From the NCBI GenBank assembly GCA_023410025.1, contig JAEYQM010000072.1:1-17668 (forward strand): 17,668 bases of DNA. The letters run 5' to 3'. Position 1 is the stretch's first letter. Each line of letters opens with the position of its first letter. This document shows positions 7,244 to 14,465 of this stretch, piece after piece. The DNA comes from Bacillota bacterium (GTDB lineage Bacteria; Bacillota_I; Bacilli_A; ML615J-28; CAG-698). Under the pieces are notes generated by a model, which was given only the letters and a program-made list of their open reading frames with translations, did not search any database and was not told the DNA's origin. A program made the position numbers and the translations under genes.

Positions 7244-7522
7244 TTATACCACACTACCATCATTTACTCCATCATTTTGAGCATCTATTTCTTCTAGTAG
7301 GCGTTGTGAGATTATGTCTTTTAAATTTCTTTTTCCGTTATAAGTTCTACTAACTATAAAAACTGTTTTATTATCAACACATTCATAATTAGTTAATTCG
7401 ATTTCTTCTTGAAGTTCATTAAACTTCATAATAACTTCTTTTGAAGTAAGTAATCTATCATTACTAACTCCTTCAATAATAATTCTTTTTAATCCTTTAG
7501 TTTCTATTAATTTTAACTTTAT
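7244..7522 (-). CDS. Small TnpW-like protein upstream of the recombinase, non-ATG start
   Basis: The first in-frame ATG (7429) gives 61 residues, but GGAGG at 7531-7535 lies exactly 8 bases before an ATA at 7522. From there the open frame encodes 92 residues beginning IKLKLIETKGLKRIIIEG. The central strand KTVFIVSRTYNGK and the following helix KDIISQRLLEEID match the plan of the small genes at 47-223 and 13504-13647. Its stop is about 50 bases before the recombinase start, suggesting an operon. The family name is a guess from position and pattern. ATA is an extremely rare start, so the gene may have lost its ATG or may depend on weak initiation. Confidence 0.55.
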   Translation of the reverse strand: MKLKLIETKGLKRIIIEGVSNDRLLTSKEVIMKFNELQEEIELTNYECVDNKTVFIVSRTYNGKRNLKDIISQRLLEEIDAQNDGVNDGSVV

Positions 7523-7559
7523 AATTTTGTCCTCCTTATTTTCTTAATATTTTTTTAAT

Positions 7560-7634
7560 GTAAGCTGGGTATCCCAGTTACTAAATAATGGCGAGATTCA
7601 CTAAGTGATGCAGAGTGAAGCACGCCTTATCCTG
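7560..7634 (-). ncRNA. Structured leader element, copy A
   Basis: Given in plus-strand letters. Hairpin I is GTAA-G-CTGGG-TAT-CCCAG-TTAC (7560-7581). Hairpin II is GGCG (7590-7593) with CGCC (7623-7626), plus inner TTCACT (7597-7602) with AGTGAA (7614-7619). TTATCCTG follows. The stems differ from copies B and C while pairing is kept, which is evidence for structure. On the minus strand it ends about 25 bases before the ribosome binding site of the small gene at 7244-7522, so it may be a 5' leader of the recombinase operon. Confidence 0.5.
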
Positions 7635-7645
7635 TTTACAAAAAA

Positions 7646-7940
7646 GTTAATAGATTTAATTTTTACTATTATTAATTACCCTTTCTTCTATCTCATTTCT
7701 TAAAGCAAAAGAAATGAAAGCACAATATATAATAATTAAATTAGATGAATATAATCAGTCCTCCTTTCATCTCCCTTCACTTACTTATACTAAATTTCAC
7801 CCATAGTTGATGGGGTCCCAATTTAATTTTTTTAATATTTTTATAAATGTGTCTATGAAAGCATAGTTTTGTCTTCAAAGTAATATACTGATTTTCACCC
7901 TTCAATGACCACCCATTAATTAAATTTTTTTATTTTTTTG
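7646..7940. other. Intergenic stretch with a 17-base direct repeat
   Basis: No credible gene is visible. Two near-identical 17-mers lie at 7786-7802 (TATACTAAATTTCACCC) and 7884-7900 (TATACTGATTTTCACCC), matching at 15 of 17 bases. A ribosome-binding-like minus-strand GAAAGGAGGACTG at about 7757-7769 resembles the one before the HTH fragment at 3868, but no frame follows it. A short hairpin (minus TCATTTCTT with AAGAAATGA) lies near 7700-7720. Confidence 0.35.
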
Positions 7941-7974
7941 CAAAAGAAAAGCTTGCTTCAGTTATGAAACAAGC
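7941..7974 (-). terminator. Terminator after the HTH gene
   Basis: On the minus strand, GCTTGTTTCA, TAAC and TGAAGCAAGC form a 10-bp stem (7951-7974) that is followed by TTTTCTTTT. It closes the GNAT-HTH transcription unit. Confidence 0.85.
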
Positions 7975-7992
7975 CTTGTGCTTAATATTTAA

Positions 7993-8511
7993 TTATTTAG
8001 AAAGAAACTTTTCTCTTCTTTTTCTTAATTCCTCTTTATGATCTTTTAATATTTCAAATTGATTAATTCTTTCTTCTAAGTCTAAATCAGGATGAAGTTT
8101 AAATTCTCCCCAATCCCAGTCTCTAAACCCATAAGGATTGGTAATATCATAAAGTAAATCTAATGTTAATTCTTTACCAGTTTTTATTCTTGGTATACTT
8201 ATATAAGTGATTTTATTACCAGATTGTCTACCATTAATAAAACATGGTTCTACTTTGATTGATCCTTCATGGACTAACTCTTTAATTATCTTTTGAATAG
8301 TTCTATCACTTACTGCTAGTTTTGATGATAAATAATTAACTTTAATAGGTGTACCACTATTATCAATAATGTAATTTAATATTATTTCTTTTCGCTCTCT
8401 AGGAGTAGGTTTACGATAATGATAAACTGTTGTTCTTAAAGTTTCATCATATACCTCAAGTATAACTATTCCGTATTTACGATAGTTTTCATTTTCAGTT
8501 GTGTAATACAT
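7993..8511 (-). CDS. HTH protein, possible accessory regulator
   Basis: From the ATG at 8511 (MYYTTENENYRKYG) the protein has 172 residues; a TTG at 8529 is also possible and would overlap the upstream gene. Residues about 45-85 form a winged-helix-like unit: ERKEIILNYIIDNSG, then a recognition helix LAVSDRTIQKIIKELVHEG. A basic helix KEELRKRREKFLSK ends the protein. The N-terminal part looks like a small beta domain (YGIVILEVYD, VYHYRKP). It sits 8 bases after the GNAT stop and shares its transcript. I do not recognise a specific family; DNA binding is the only function I would claim. Confidence 0.6.
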   Translation of the reverse strand: MYYTTENENYRKYGIVILEVYDETLRTTVYHYRKPTPRERKEIILNYIIDNSGTPIKVNYLSSKLAVSDRTIQKIIKELVHEGSIKVEPCFINGRQSGNKITYISIPRIKTGKELTLDLLYDITNPYGFRDWDWGEFKLHPDLDLEERINQFEILKDHKEELRKRREKFLSK

Positions 8512-8519
8512 AATTATTT

Positions 8520-9125
8520 TTATTCCCAAATTAATGTTTCAGGATGGGAAAATACTAATTTAATATTTTTATTATAATTAGTAAGTAAATTTAAAACTCC
8601 TTGTTCTTTTGTTCCTAATCTAGTTTCCATCAATAGTTTTCTATATGGTTTGAAACCACATTTTTCTTGAACCCTTTTAGATTGAACATTAAATTCATAA
8701 TAACCACATGTTAAGAAATCTAGATTTATATCATTAAATAAATAATCAATTACTGCTTTAACAGCTTCTGGCATTAATCCTTTACCCCAGTAATCTTTTG
8801 AAAGTACATAACCTATTTCTCTTCCTTGATAATCAAAGAACTCAGATAAAGCTTGTTCCATTCCATATTCTTCAACACCTAAAGAACCAATTACTTTGTT
8901 ATTTTCTTTTAATACAATAGCAAATGTTTTATCTTCATTTATAAATAAATCTAATATGCTTTGAGACTTTTCTTTATTTTCATGGTGTCTCCAACCAGCC
9001 ATTTCACCAACACCATCAACACTTGCATATTCATAAAAATCATCTAAGTCAGCTTGTTTAAAAGGACGAAGAATTAATCTTTCAGTTTCAATTGTTAAAC
9101 CATTTAATTTAAACTTAGCATTCAT
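8520..9125 (-). CDS. GNAT-family N-acetyltransferase, RimJ/RimL-like
   Basis: This 201-residue protein has the GNAT layout of the RimJ/RimL type. TERLILRPFKQADLDDFYEYA opens the first strand and helix (about residues 14-34). The mid-domain strand reads FAIVLKENNKVIGSLGVEE. The acetyl-CoA-binding region reads EIGYVLSKDYWGKGLMPEA (about 102-120), and the late strand is CGYYEFNVQSKRVQEKCGF. Such enzymes acetylate amino groups of proteins, peptides or small molecules; the substrate cannot be read from sequence. GAGGAGG precedes the ATG at a good distance, and a -10 box (9179-9184) lies upstream. It looks intact, and is likely cargo or host sequence beside the recombinase module. Confidence 0.85.
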   Translation of the reverse strand: MNAKFKLNGLTIETERLILRPFKQADLDDFYEYASVDGVGEMAGWRHHENKEKSQSILDLFINEDKTFAIVLKENNKVIGSLGVEEYGMEQALSEFFDYQGREIGYVLSKDYWGKGLMPEAVKAVIDYLFNDINLDFLTCGYYEFNVQSKRVQEKCGFKPYRKLLMETRLGTKEQGVLNLLTNYNKNIKLVFSHPETLIWE

Positions 9126-9178
9126 TGGTTACACCTCCTCGTATAATAGTAATTGCATAATTCTTCATTTGATATCTT

Positions 9179-9207
9179 ATTATATCATTTTTCTATTAAA
9201 TAATCTA
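9179..9207 (-). promoter_or_regulatory. Possible promoter of the GNAT-HTH unit
   Basis: A minus-strand TATAAT at 9179-9184 lies about 50 bases before the GNAT ATG. The bases 17 upstream (TAGATT) make only a weak -35. It falls after the terminator of the neighbouring immunity gene, as expected for a new transcription unit. Confidence 0.4.
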
Positions 9208-9214
9208 ATAATAT

Positions 9215-9245
9215 AAACAAAAATAGTCCTAATTAAAGGACTATT
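9215..9245 (-). terminator. Terminator after the 9329-9907 immunity gene
   Basis: On the minus strand, AATAGTCCTTT and AGGACTATT (about 9222-9245) form a stem that is followed by TTTTGTTT. Confidence 0.75.
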
Positions 9246-9328
9246 AATAGCAAGCTTATATAGATAACTTCTATTTAATTTAAGCACTTGGGAAAATGCT
9301 ATTTTCAACATCTTCCCTTATGCAAATT

Positions 9329-9907
9329 TTATTTTAATCTTTTTGATTTTACATCAAAAATGAACCAAACAATTAAAGGAATCACAATGAAGAATATTCC
9401 CCACCAAATATTCCCTTTGATACTATTTTCAGTAATAACACAATATAAAGCAATGCAACCACAAATTAAAATGGGTAAACATAAACTAATCCATGCAATT
9501 AAGGAATATGTCTTTTTCTTTTTTTCTATTAATGTTGTATCCTTTAATTTCGGATGATTTTTGATTTTTTCATCAATTTCTTTAATTAATTTTTCTAAAT
9601 TAAAATCATTGGGATATTCATAATCAATAAAAAGTTTTTCTAAATCCTCTGCATTTATTCCAGCGTGATATACTACAACATTATATTTATCTTCAAAAAA
9701 ATCTATAATGACATAAATATTATGATAATTATAATTCAATTGAATTGTTTTACCTAATTTATTGATAGTAGGATAAACTTCTACTCCAGCATATTTAGAT
9801 AACAAATTTTTAATGTCTCCATTCAAGTATAATTCAAAGATTTTGTCTAAATTATTATATTCATTTTTATTTTTAGAATTTAAATGATTTTCAATTTTTC
9901 TTTTCAT
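9329..9907 (-). CDS. Putative membrane immunity protein of the main Rhs tip
   Basis: This 192-residue protein has a charged helical N-terminus and a small alpha/beta region (about residues 40-105, including NYHNIYVIIDFFEDKYNVVV). Two C-terminal membrane helices follow at about 134-158 (ISLCLPILICGCIALYCVI) and 165-185. It begins 24 bases after the Rhs stop with AAAGGAT as ribosome binding site, and is closed by a terminator. I recognise no family. The reversed order, soluble domain first and membrane helices last, differs from the other two membrane immunity candidates here. Immunity is inferred from the toxin-then-partner layout. Confidence 0.65.
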   Translation of the reverse strand: MKRKIENHLNSKNKNEYNNLDKIFELYLNGDIKNLLSKYAGVEVYPTINKLGKTIQLNYNYHNIYVIIDFFEDKYNVVVYHAGINAEDLEKLFIDYEYPNDFNLEKLIKEIDEKIKNHPKLKDTTLIEKKKKTYSLIAWISLCLPILICGCIALYCVITENSIKGNIWWGIFFIVIPLIVWFIFDVKSKRLK

Positions 9908-9931
9908 ATTGATAGATTATCCTTTCATATT

Positions 9932-11695
9932 TTAATCCCAATAACCAGAAATTGCTCGAATCAAATGTTCAAAGCCAATACTCAAAATTACAACACCACC
10001 AACTACGACGATACCTGGTAAGGCAACACCAGCAGCTAATAAGCCTGCTGTAGCAAGTGACATTGCTCCTGCCGCTAAATAATATGAACTAACACCGATA
10101 GCTGTATCAATAGCAGTATCTACTAACATTGCTGAATCAACTTGCCAATTATTTTCGTAAAGATTAAATCCAAAATTAACAAGTGCATTTAATCCAACAA
10201 CACCACCAACTGATTTAGCAATAGCACCAAATCCGGCTCTAGCATCGCCAGTTAATATTTGTTTAAATGTTCCTTGAGCCACTGTTCCAAAACTTGAACT
10301 TGATTTACCAAACCAACGCCAAGTTCCGCCCATAATTGGATGCATATATCTTGTGTTTGTTGCATATGCAAATTTACTGTGCATTCCACTAGCAGCTAAA
10401 TATCTCATTCCTAAAATGAAATCTGGAATTGCACCCACCGCTGTTGAGGCCCACCAAGGTGCTGTAGGATTTTCCACGCTACCAAGGCTTCCACCTCCAG
10501 AAGATCCTCCTATCGAAATAGATGAACCTCCCACAGAGATTGATGAACTAGTTACTAAACTACCTGAAGAAAAGGGTCTTTGTTTGTAATTCACAGGATT
10601 ATTGCCACAATATGCATAAAGATTTAATCCATTAATGCTATCAGGATCCAAATAACTAATGTCATCAGGTGAAATAAATCTACCTATCTCAGGATCATAA
10701 TACCTAGAGTTTAAATAATATAGTCCAGTTCCATGATCATAACAGTATCCTTTATATAAGAAGATATTATACTGTTTAATTTCATTAGCTCTCTCTAATT
10801 TTTCACCAACTAGAGATTGATTAAAAGATATTTTAGGAATTCCAAATGCAGTATAACTATATTCTATCATAACAGTATTATCAAATGCAAGTATTTTATT
10901 AATATTTCCTAGAATATCTCTTTCAAAGTAGTATTCTTCTCCTTTATAATTAAACCCACAAACTTGTCCATTAACATCGTAATGATAGTATATATTTATA
11001 CCTTCATATCCATTTATATCATTAACTTTAATAATTTTTTCATTTTCTAAGTAGAATGTAGTTTCAAATTCTCCTAGTTTTACTTTTGTCCTAATTCCAG
11101 ACTCATTATAATTATATGAATGTAATCCAAATTGCTTTAGTCTTTTACCTTCCCATAATAGATTATTTGTTTGCCCATTAGCTGTATACTTATCAGGATA
11201 TAAAGAATTATTTAAATATTCTAACTGTTTATGTAACGAAGTTTTTCCATCCTCTTTTCTATTAATTCTTTCTAATTTATCTTTTACTACTGAAGAATAT
11301 GAATATATATCTTCATAAATTGTATTACCTAGTTCATCTACTTTACATTTTGTTAAGATATTTCCATTCGAATCATAAGTGTAAGTAAAACTATAGTCAA
11401 ATATATTTCCTTCACCGTATCTTGTTTCTTTCTTTATTCTCTTTAGGCCATCATAAATATAATTGTATCCTTCTAAAATATATCCATCACTATCTAATTT
11501 TAATTTGTGAGTTACATTTCCTAATTCATCATAACTATATACGATTTCATCATTATTATTAAGAAGTTCACTAGTAGGTGTTGTTTTTAGTTTATTATTT
11601 TCTTCATAATATCTATATCTAGTTTTATTTTCATAATTACCATATTTAATTAGTTTTTCAGTTAATCTACCATGTGAATCATAATTATTTTTCAA
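9932..11695 (-). CDS. Rhs/YD-repeat protein with a variable C-terminal tip, N-terminally truncated
   Basis: The longest Rhs frame here has 587 residues from TTG at 11695. It stays open to 11881 with Rhs-like text (FTYTDIILSNNQ), so the gene is cut rather than started here. YD repeats (YSYDELGNV, YTYDSNGNI) fill about residues 1-280. The core ends with RYYDPEIGRFISPDD and NGLNLYAYCGNNPVNY near residue 367. The tip lacks the usual DPTG and opens with a Gly/Ser linker (SISVGGSSISIGGSSGGG). It then carries WWASTAVG, a region around GTWRWFG, and hydrophobic segments near 540-575, ending GYWD. A membrane-active toxin is plausible. No ribosome binding site precedes the TTG. Confidence 0.8.
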   Translation of the reverse strand: MKNNYDSHGRLTEKLIKYGNYENKTRYRYYEENNKLKTTPTSELLNNNDEIVYSYDELGNVTHKLKLDSDGYILEGYNYIYDGLKRIKKETRYGEGNIFDYSFTYTYDSNGNILTKCKVDELGNTIYEDIYSYSSVVKDKLERINRKEDGKTSLHKQLEYLNNSLYPDKYTANGQTNNLLWEGKRLKQFGLHSYNYNESGIRTKVKLGEFETTFYLENEKIIKVNDINGYEGINIYYHYDVNGQVCGFNYKGEEYYFERDILGNINKILAFDNTVMIEYSYTAFGIPKISFNQSLVGEKLERANEIKQYNIFLYKGYCYDHGTGLYYLNSRYYDPEIGRFISPDDISYLDPDSINGLNLYAYCGNNPVNYKQRPFSSGSLVTSSSISVGGSSISIGGSSGGGSLGSVENPTAPWWASTAVGAIPDFILGMRYLAASGMHSKFAYATNTRYMHPIMGGTWRWFGKSSSSFGTVAQGTFKQILTGDARAGFGAIAKSVGGVVGLNALVNFGFNLYENNWQVDSAMLVDTAIDTAIGVSSYYLAAGAMSLATAGLLAAGVALPGIVVVGGVVILSIGFEHLIRAISGYWD

Positions 11696-11881
11696 ATTAA
11701 TTATTTGACCATTTGAAACAATATTATTAATTTGATTATTTGATAAAATTATATCAGTATATGTAAATACTTCTATCGAACCATTCAGATGATTACATGG
11801 TATGTTATTACTATCAACATTAGATCCAATATATGTAATACATCCTTCTAAGTTGAATGATATGGATTTCTCTTCATTAAT

Positions 11882-12200
11882 TCAGAATTATTTACATCCT
11901 GATCAATTCATTGGATAAGACTTGCTTATAAATCATTTATTATAACTAGGATTAGGATATGAATATTTATTTCAATCTGGGTAAAGTAGCTAATAAAGGC
12001 AGTTTTAATAAATACACTAAATATGCAAATGTATTTAAGAATGTTAAATATATTAAAATTAATTCAGAAACAATCCTAATTTTATAATTATAATAAAAAT
12101 AAAAAGGTATGACACCTAAAGTATATAGGAAATCACACCTTTCAATAGTATAATTTTATAGAAAAAATTGCGACATATTATATATTAAATTATTTTTTTC
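11882..12200. other. Junction region between the rhs gene and the IS1634-type fragment
   Basis: The rhs frame ends at a TGA at 11882-11884. A 42-codon plus-strand frame at 11959-12087 (MNIYFNLGKVANKGSFNKYT onward) has no clear ribosome binding site and no family I recognise; it may be chance or a toxin fragment. A hairpin lies at 12104-12146. The rest is AT-rich and without a gene. Confidence 0.4.
12104..12146 (-). terminator. Terminator-like hairpin related to the 500-715 repeats
   Basis: On the minus strand, AAGGTGTGA and TCATACCTT form a 9-bp stem with one G-T pair, followed by TTTTATTTTTATT. Its interior TTTCCTATATACTTTAGG resembles the conserved interior (TTTCCATATATAGTGTAGGG) of the tandem hairpins at 500-715. 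Confidence 0.55.
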
Positions 12201-13324
12201 AAAATTGTCCAACTATTGGGTTCAGTTCATAGCAAGGAGCACAGAAAACAAACTATTGTTCAAATGGGATTGTTTATGGATGAACAAGGTGTTCCAATTT
12301 CAATAGAAACATTACCTGGTAATACTCTTGATCATTTAACTTTAAAGGATGCTTTAAATAAATCTATTAATAATTTAAATCTTGATAGATTTATATTAGT
12401 TGGTGACAGGGGAATGTATAGAGGAGATAATTCATATTATTTAAATAATATGAATAATGGTTATATTATAAGTAAATCTATTGAAAAAACATCTTTTGAT
12501 GAAAAAGAATGGATTTATAATCAAGAAGGATATATAACTGTTAGTAAAGGCTTCAAATATAATCAAGGGTAATAAAAAGAAAAGTTAAAGTTGGAGATGA
12601 AAAGAAAGATATAACTGAAAAAGTAGTTGTATATTTTAGTAAGAAGTTTTATGAAAAACAAATGCATGAAAATAAATCTTTCTTAGATTTTATTGAAAAG
12701 CTTCACAAGAATCCTGAAAACTTTAGAATCACAAAAAGTCAATCTTGTAGTTTAAGAAAGTTTTTAAAGAAAGAATTAATAAACGATAAAACAGGTGAAA
12801 TATTAAATTCTAAAGACTTAAAAGCTTTACTTGATATAGATAAAATAAATAAATTTAAGGAATCATTTGGATATTATCAAATAGTTACGAGCGAACTAGA
12901 TATGGATGACATAAAAGTTATAGATACTTATCATGGACTTTCAAGAATTGAAGATCAATTTAGAGTAATGAAAAGTGATTTAGAGACAAGACCGATGTAT
13001 GTAAGAACTAACGAACATATAAATGCTCATTTATTAATTTGTTTATTATCATTAATAATCATTAGAATCATTCAAAATAAAGTAGTAAATCATATTAAAC
13101 TTGAAGTTGAAAATAAATGGGTTACGGGATTAAGTGGAGCAAGAATTCAAGAAGCGCTTAATAAATGGACTGTATATGAAATAACTAATGGATACTACAG
13201 ATTTAATGATATAGATGATAAAGATTTAAAATTAATACTTAATAGTTTTAATATAAATATACCATTGAAATTATTTAAGAAAATGGAACTATTAAATATA
13301 AAAACTAGTATAAAAGTTATATAA
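12201..13324 (+). pseudogene. IS1634-type (IS4 superfamily) transposase, truncated and frameshifted
   Basis: The open region starts with SVHSKEHRKQTIVQMGLFMD and continues with PGNTLDHLTL and VGDRGMYRGDN, whose Asp is the second catalytic residue. The frame stops at 12572. It resumes after an apparent one-base loss as SRVIKRKVKVGDEKK, and the second frame runs to 13324 with YHGLSRIEDQFRVMKSDL, whose Glu is the third catalytic residue, and RPMYVRTNEHINAHLLICLL. Related IS1634 transposases are longer by a substantial N-terminal part that holds the first catalytic Asp, which is missing here. The copy is dead. Clear terminal repeats were not found. Confidence 0.8.
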
Positions 13325-13445
13325 TATTTTACTAATAGGTATATAATATAGGTACATAATTTTACCAAAATAAAATATTTAAAAACATATAAAATCATTA
13401 AAAAACAAGCAAAAATGACTAAAATCAAGCGTTTTTGGAAGAAAA

Positions 13446-13470
13446 GGAGTCAAAATCAGACTCCTTTTTC
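13446..13470 (+). terminator. Terminator after the IS1634-type fragment
   Basis: GGAGTC (13446-13451) pairs with GACTCC (13459-13464) across a 7-base loop, and TTTTTC follows. The reverse strand also has TTTTCTTCC after the stem, so it may work in both directions. Confidence 0.65.
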
Positions 13471-13503
13471 TACACCCAGGTGGCAAACTCGGGTTTTATC
13501 ATA

Positions 13504-13647
13504 TTATTTATTTTTTTGCTCATGTTTTAATATTTCTATGAGTATATTTATAATCATTTCTCTTAAGTGATCATCATTTCTATTTACTTCAGACACAATA
13601 TAAGTAACATCATTAATCTTAATTTCTATAACTTTTTCTTTACTCAT
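13504..13647 (-). CDS. Small TnpW-like protein, third copy
   Basis: This 47-residue frame has the best start of the three small genes: AAGGAGG lies 6 bases before an ATG. The text is MSKEKVIEIKINDVTYIVSE, then a polar spacer, then a hydrophobic helix LREMIINILIEILKHEQ. It shares with the genes at 47-223 and 7244-7522 a Y/F-x-V strand, a charged spacer and a helix of spaced Leu/Ile. In the module at 7522-5588 such a gene sits before a serine recombinase. Here only terminator sequence and the opposing dead transposase follow, so it may be the last trace of a destroyed recombinase module. The family name is tentative. Confidence 0.55.
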   Translation of the reverse strand: MSKEKVIEIKINDVTYIVSEVNRNDDHLREMIINILIEILKHEQKNK

Positions 13648-13739
13648 AAAATTCCTCCTTCAATAGTTACGGACATTAAACTATCAAAGTGTCGGGGTCA
13701 TAATGAAAAAAAGTTTTAAAAAATTATAAAAACCGGAAA

Positions 13740-13806
13740 CGGGATAAGACGTGCTTCACTTTGCATCACACGTCAATATTTAGTAACTAGGATACTTAGC
13801 TTACAT
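13740..13806 (+). ncRNA. Structured element, copy C (inverted)
   Basis: On the plus strand, GACGTG (13748-13753) pairs with CACGTC (13769-13774). After an AATATTTA spacer, GTAACTAGG-ATA-CTTAGCTTAC (13783-13804) forms the second hairpin, with a G-T pair where copies A and B have G-C. The G-T pair exists only in this reading direction, since the opposite strand would have an A-C mismatch. That suggests the RNA is plus-strand here and minus-strand in copies A and B. It lies upstream of, but points away from, the small gene at 13504-13647. Confidence 0.45.
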
Positions 13807-13846
13807 ATGAAAAACCACCTTATTGGTTTTACCCAGCAAAGTGGTT
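13805..13846 (-). terminator. Terminator after the 13874-14464 immunity gene
   Basis: On the minus strand, AACCAC (13841-13846) pairs with GTGGTT (13813-13818), with an inner TTG-CAA pairing, and TTTTTCATATG follows. Confidence 0.65.
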
Positions 13847-13873
13847 AGTGTCTAAATTCTATGTTTTATTAGT

Positions 13874-14464
13874 TTATAATTTCTTTGTTTTTGGTGTAAA
13901 TTTTGTCATTTCTTCTAAAGATATTGTGCAATATTCAACATTACACTTTAGATAATCAATTAACATCTTTTCCTTTTTAGTAGAATGTTCAGTTTTAATT
14001 ACCATATGAGGTCTTATTGGAACTAGATATGAATTATAATTATAAAGATTATCATTTTCTCTACCATCTGTTATAACTACCCATTTTCTAGGTGATTTTT
14101 TAGGCGCAGATAAAATACTATCAACACCTCTTATTTTAGCACCTATTTCAAATTTAGGTGGGCAATCAAATGTAACAATCTTAATCCCTTTTACATTATT
14201 ATATTCAAAATGCATATACTTTCTGAATCCTTTATTAGAATAGATACCATCTTTTTTGAATGAAATAATTTGTAAATAATTGCGCAAAATCATCGAAAAC
14301 CAGAATAATGATAAAGAAAAAAAACCTAATGTTCCAGCAATACTGGGTAGTAACTTAATATTATCATCAAAATAATTAATGAACGATACAAAAAAACAAA
14401 TTAACATTGAAATGCAAAAAAGTACATTTATTACACAATATCTTCTTAAAATAACAATTTTCAT
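13874..14464 (-). CDS. Putative membrane immunity protein of cassette R2
   Basis: This 196-residue protein has two membrane helices at about residues 11-31 and 38-60. A cytosolic beta-rich domain follows, with IISFKKDGIYSNKGFRKYM and a conserved-looking YNNVKGIKIVTFD. Two N-terminal helices plus a domain of this shape resemble small bacterial PH-like membrane proteins; that is a visual impression, not a match. It starts one base after the toxin stop, with GGTGGG inside the toxin end as ribosome binding site, implying coupled translation. Membrane placement suits a toxin with hydrophobic segments. Confidence 0.65.
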   Translation of the reverse strand: MKIVILRRYCVINVLFCISMLICFFVSFINYFDDNIKLLPSIAGTLGFFSLSLFWFSMILRNYLQIISFKKDGIYSNKGFRKYMHFEYNNVKGIKIVTFDCPPKFEIGAKIRGVDSILSAPKKSPRKWVVITDGRENDNLYNYNSYLVPIRPHMVIKTEHSTKKEKMLIDYLKCNVEYCTISLEEMTKFTPKTKKL

Positions 14465-14465
14465 A

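Noticed and set aside
13475..13500. ACCCAGGTGGCAAACTCGGG as the right inverted repeat of the IS1634-type element
   Set aside because: The position is plausible, but no matching sequence was found to the left of the truncated transposase, so the boundary cannot be set.
7560..13806. Copies A and C as terminal inverted repeats of one transposon
   Set aside because: The content between them (recombinase, GNAT gene, rhs pair, dead IS) does not form a sensible unit, and copy B repeats the association with a small gene without a partner. It remains possible but is not supported.
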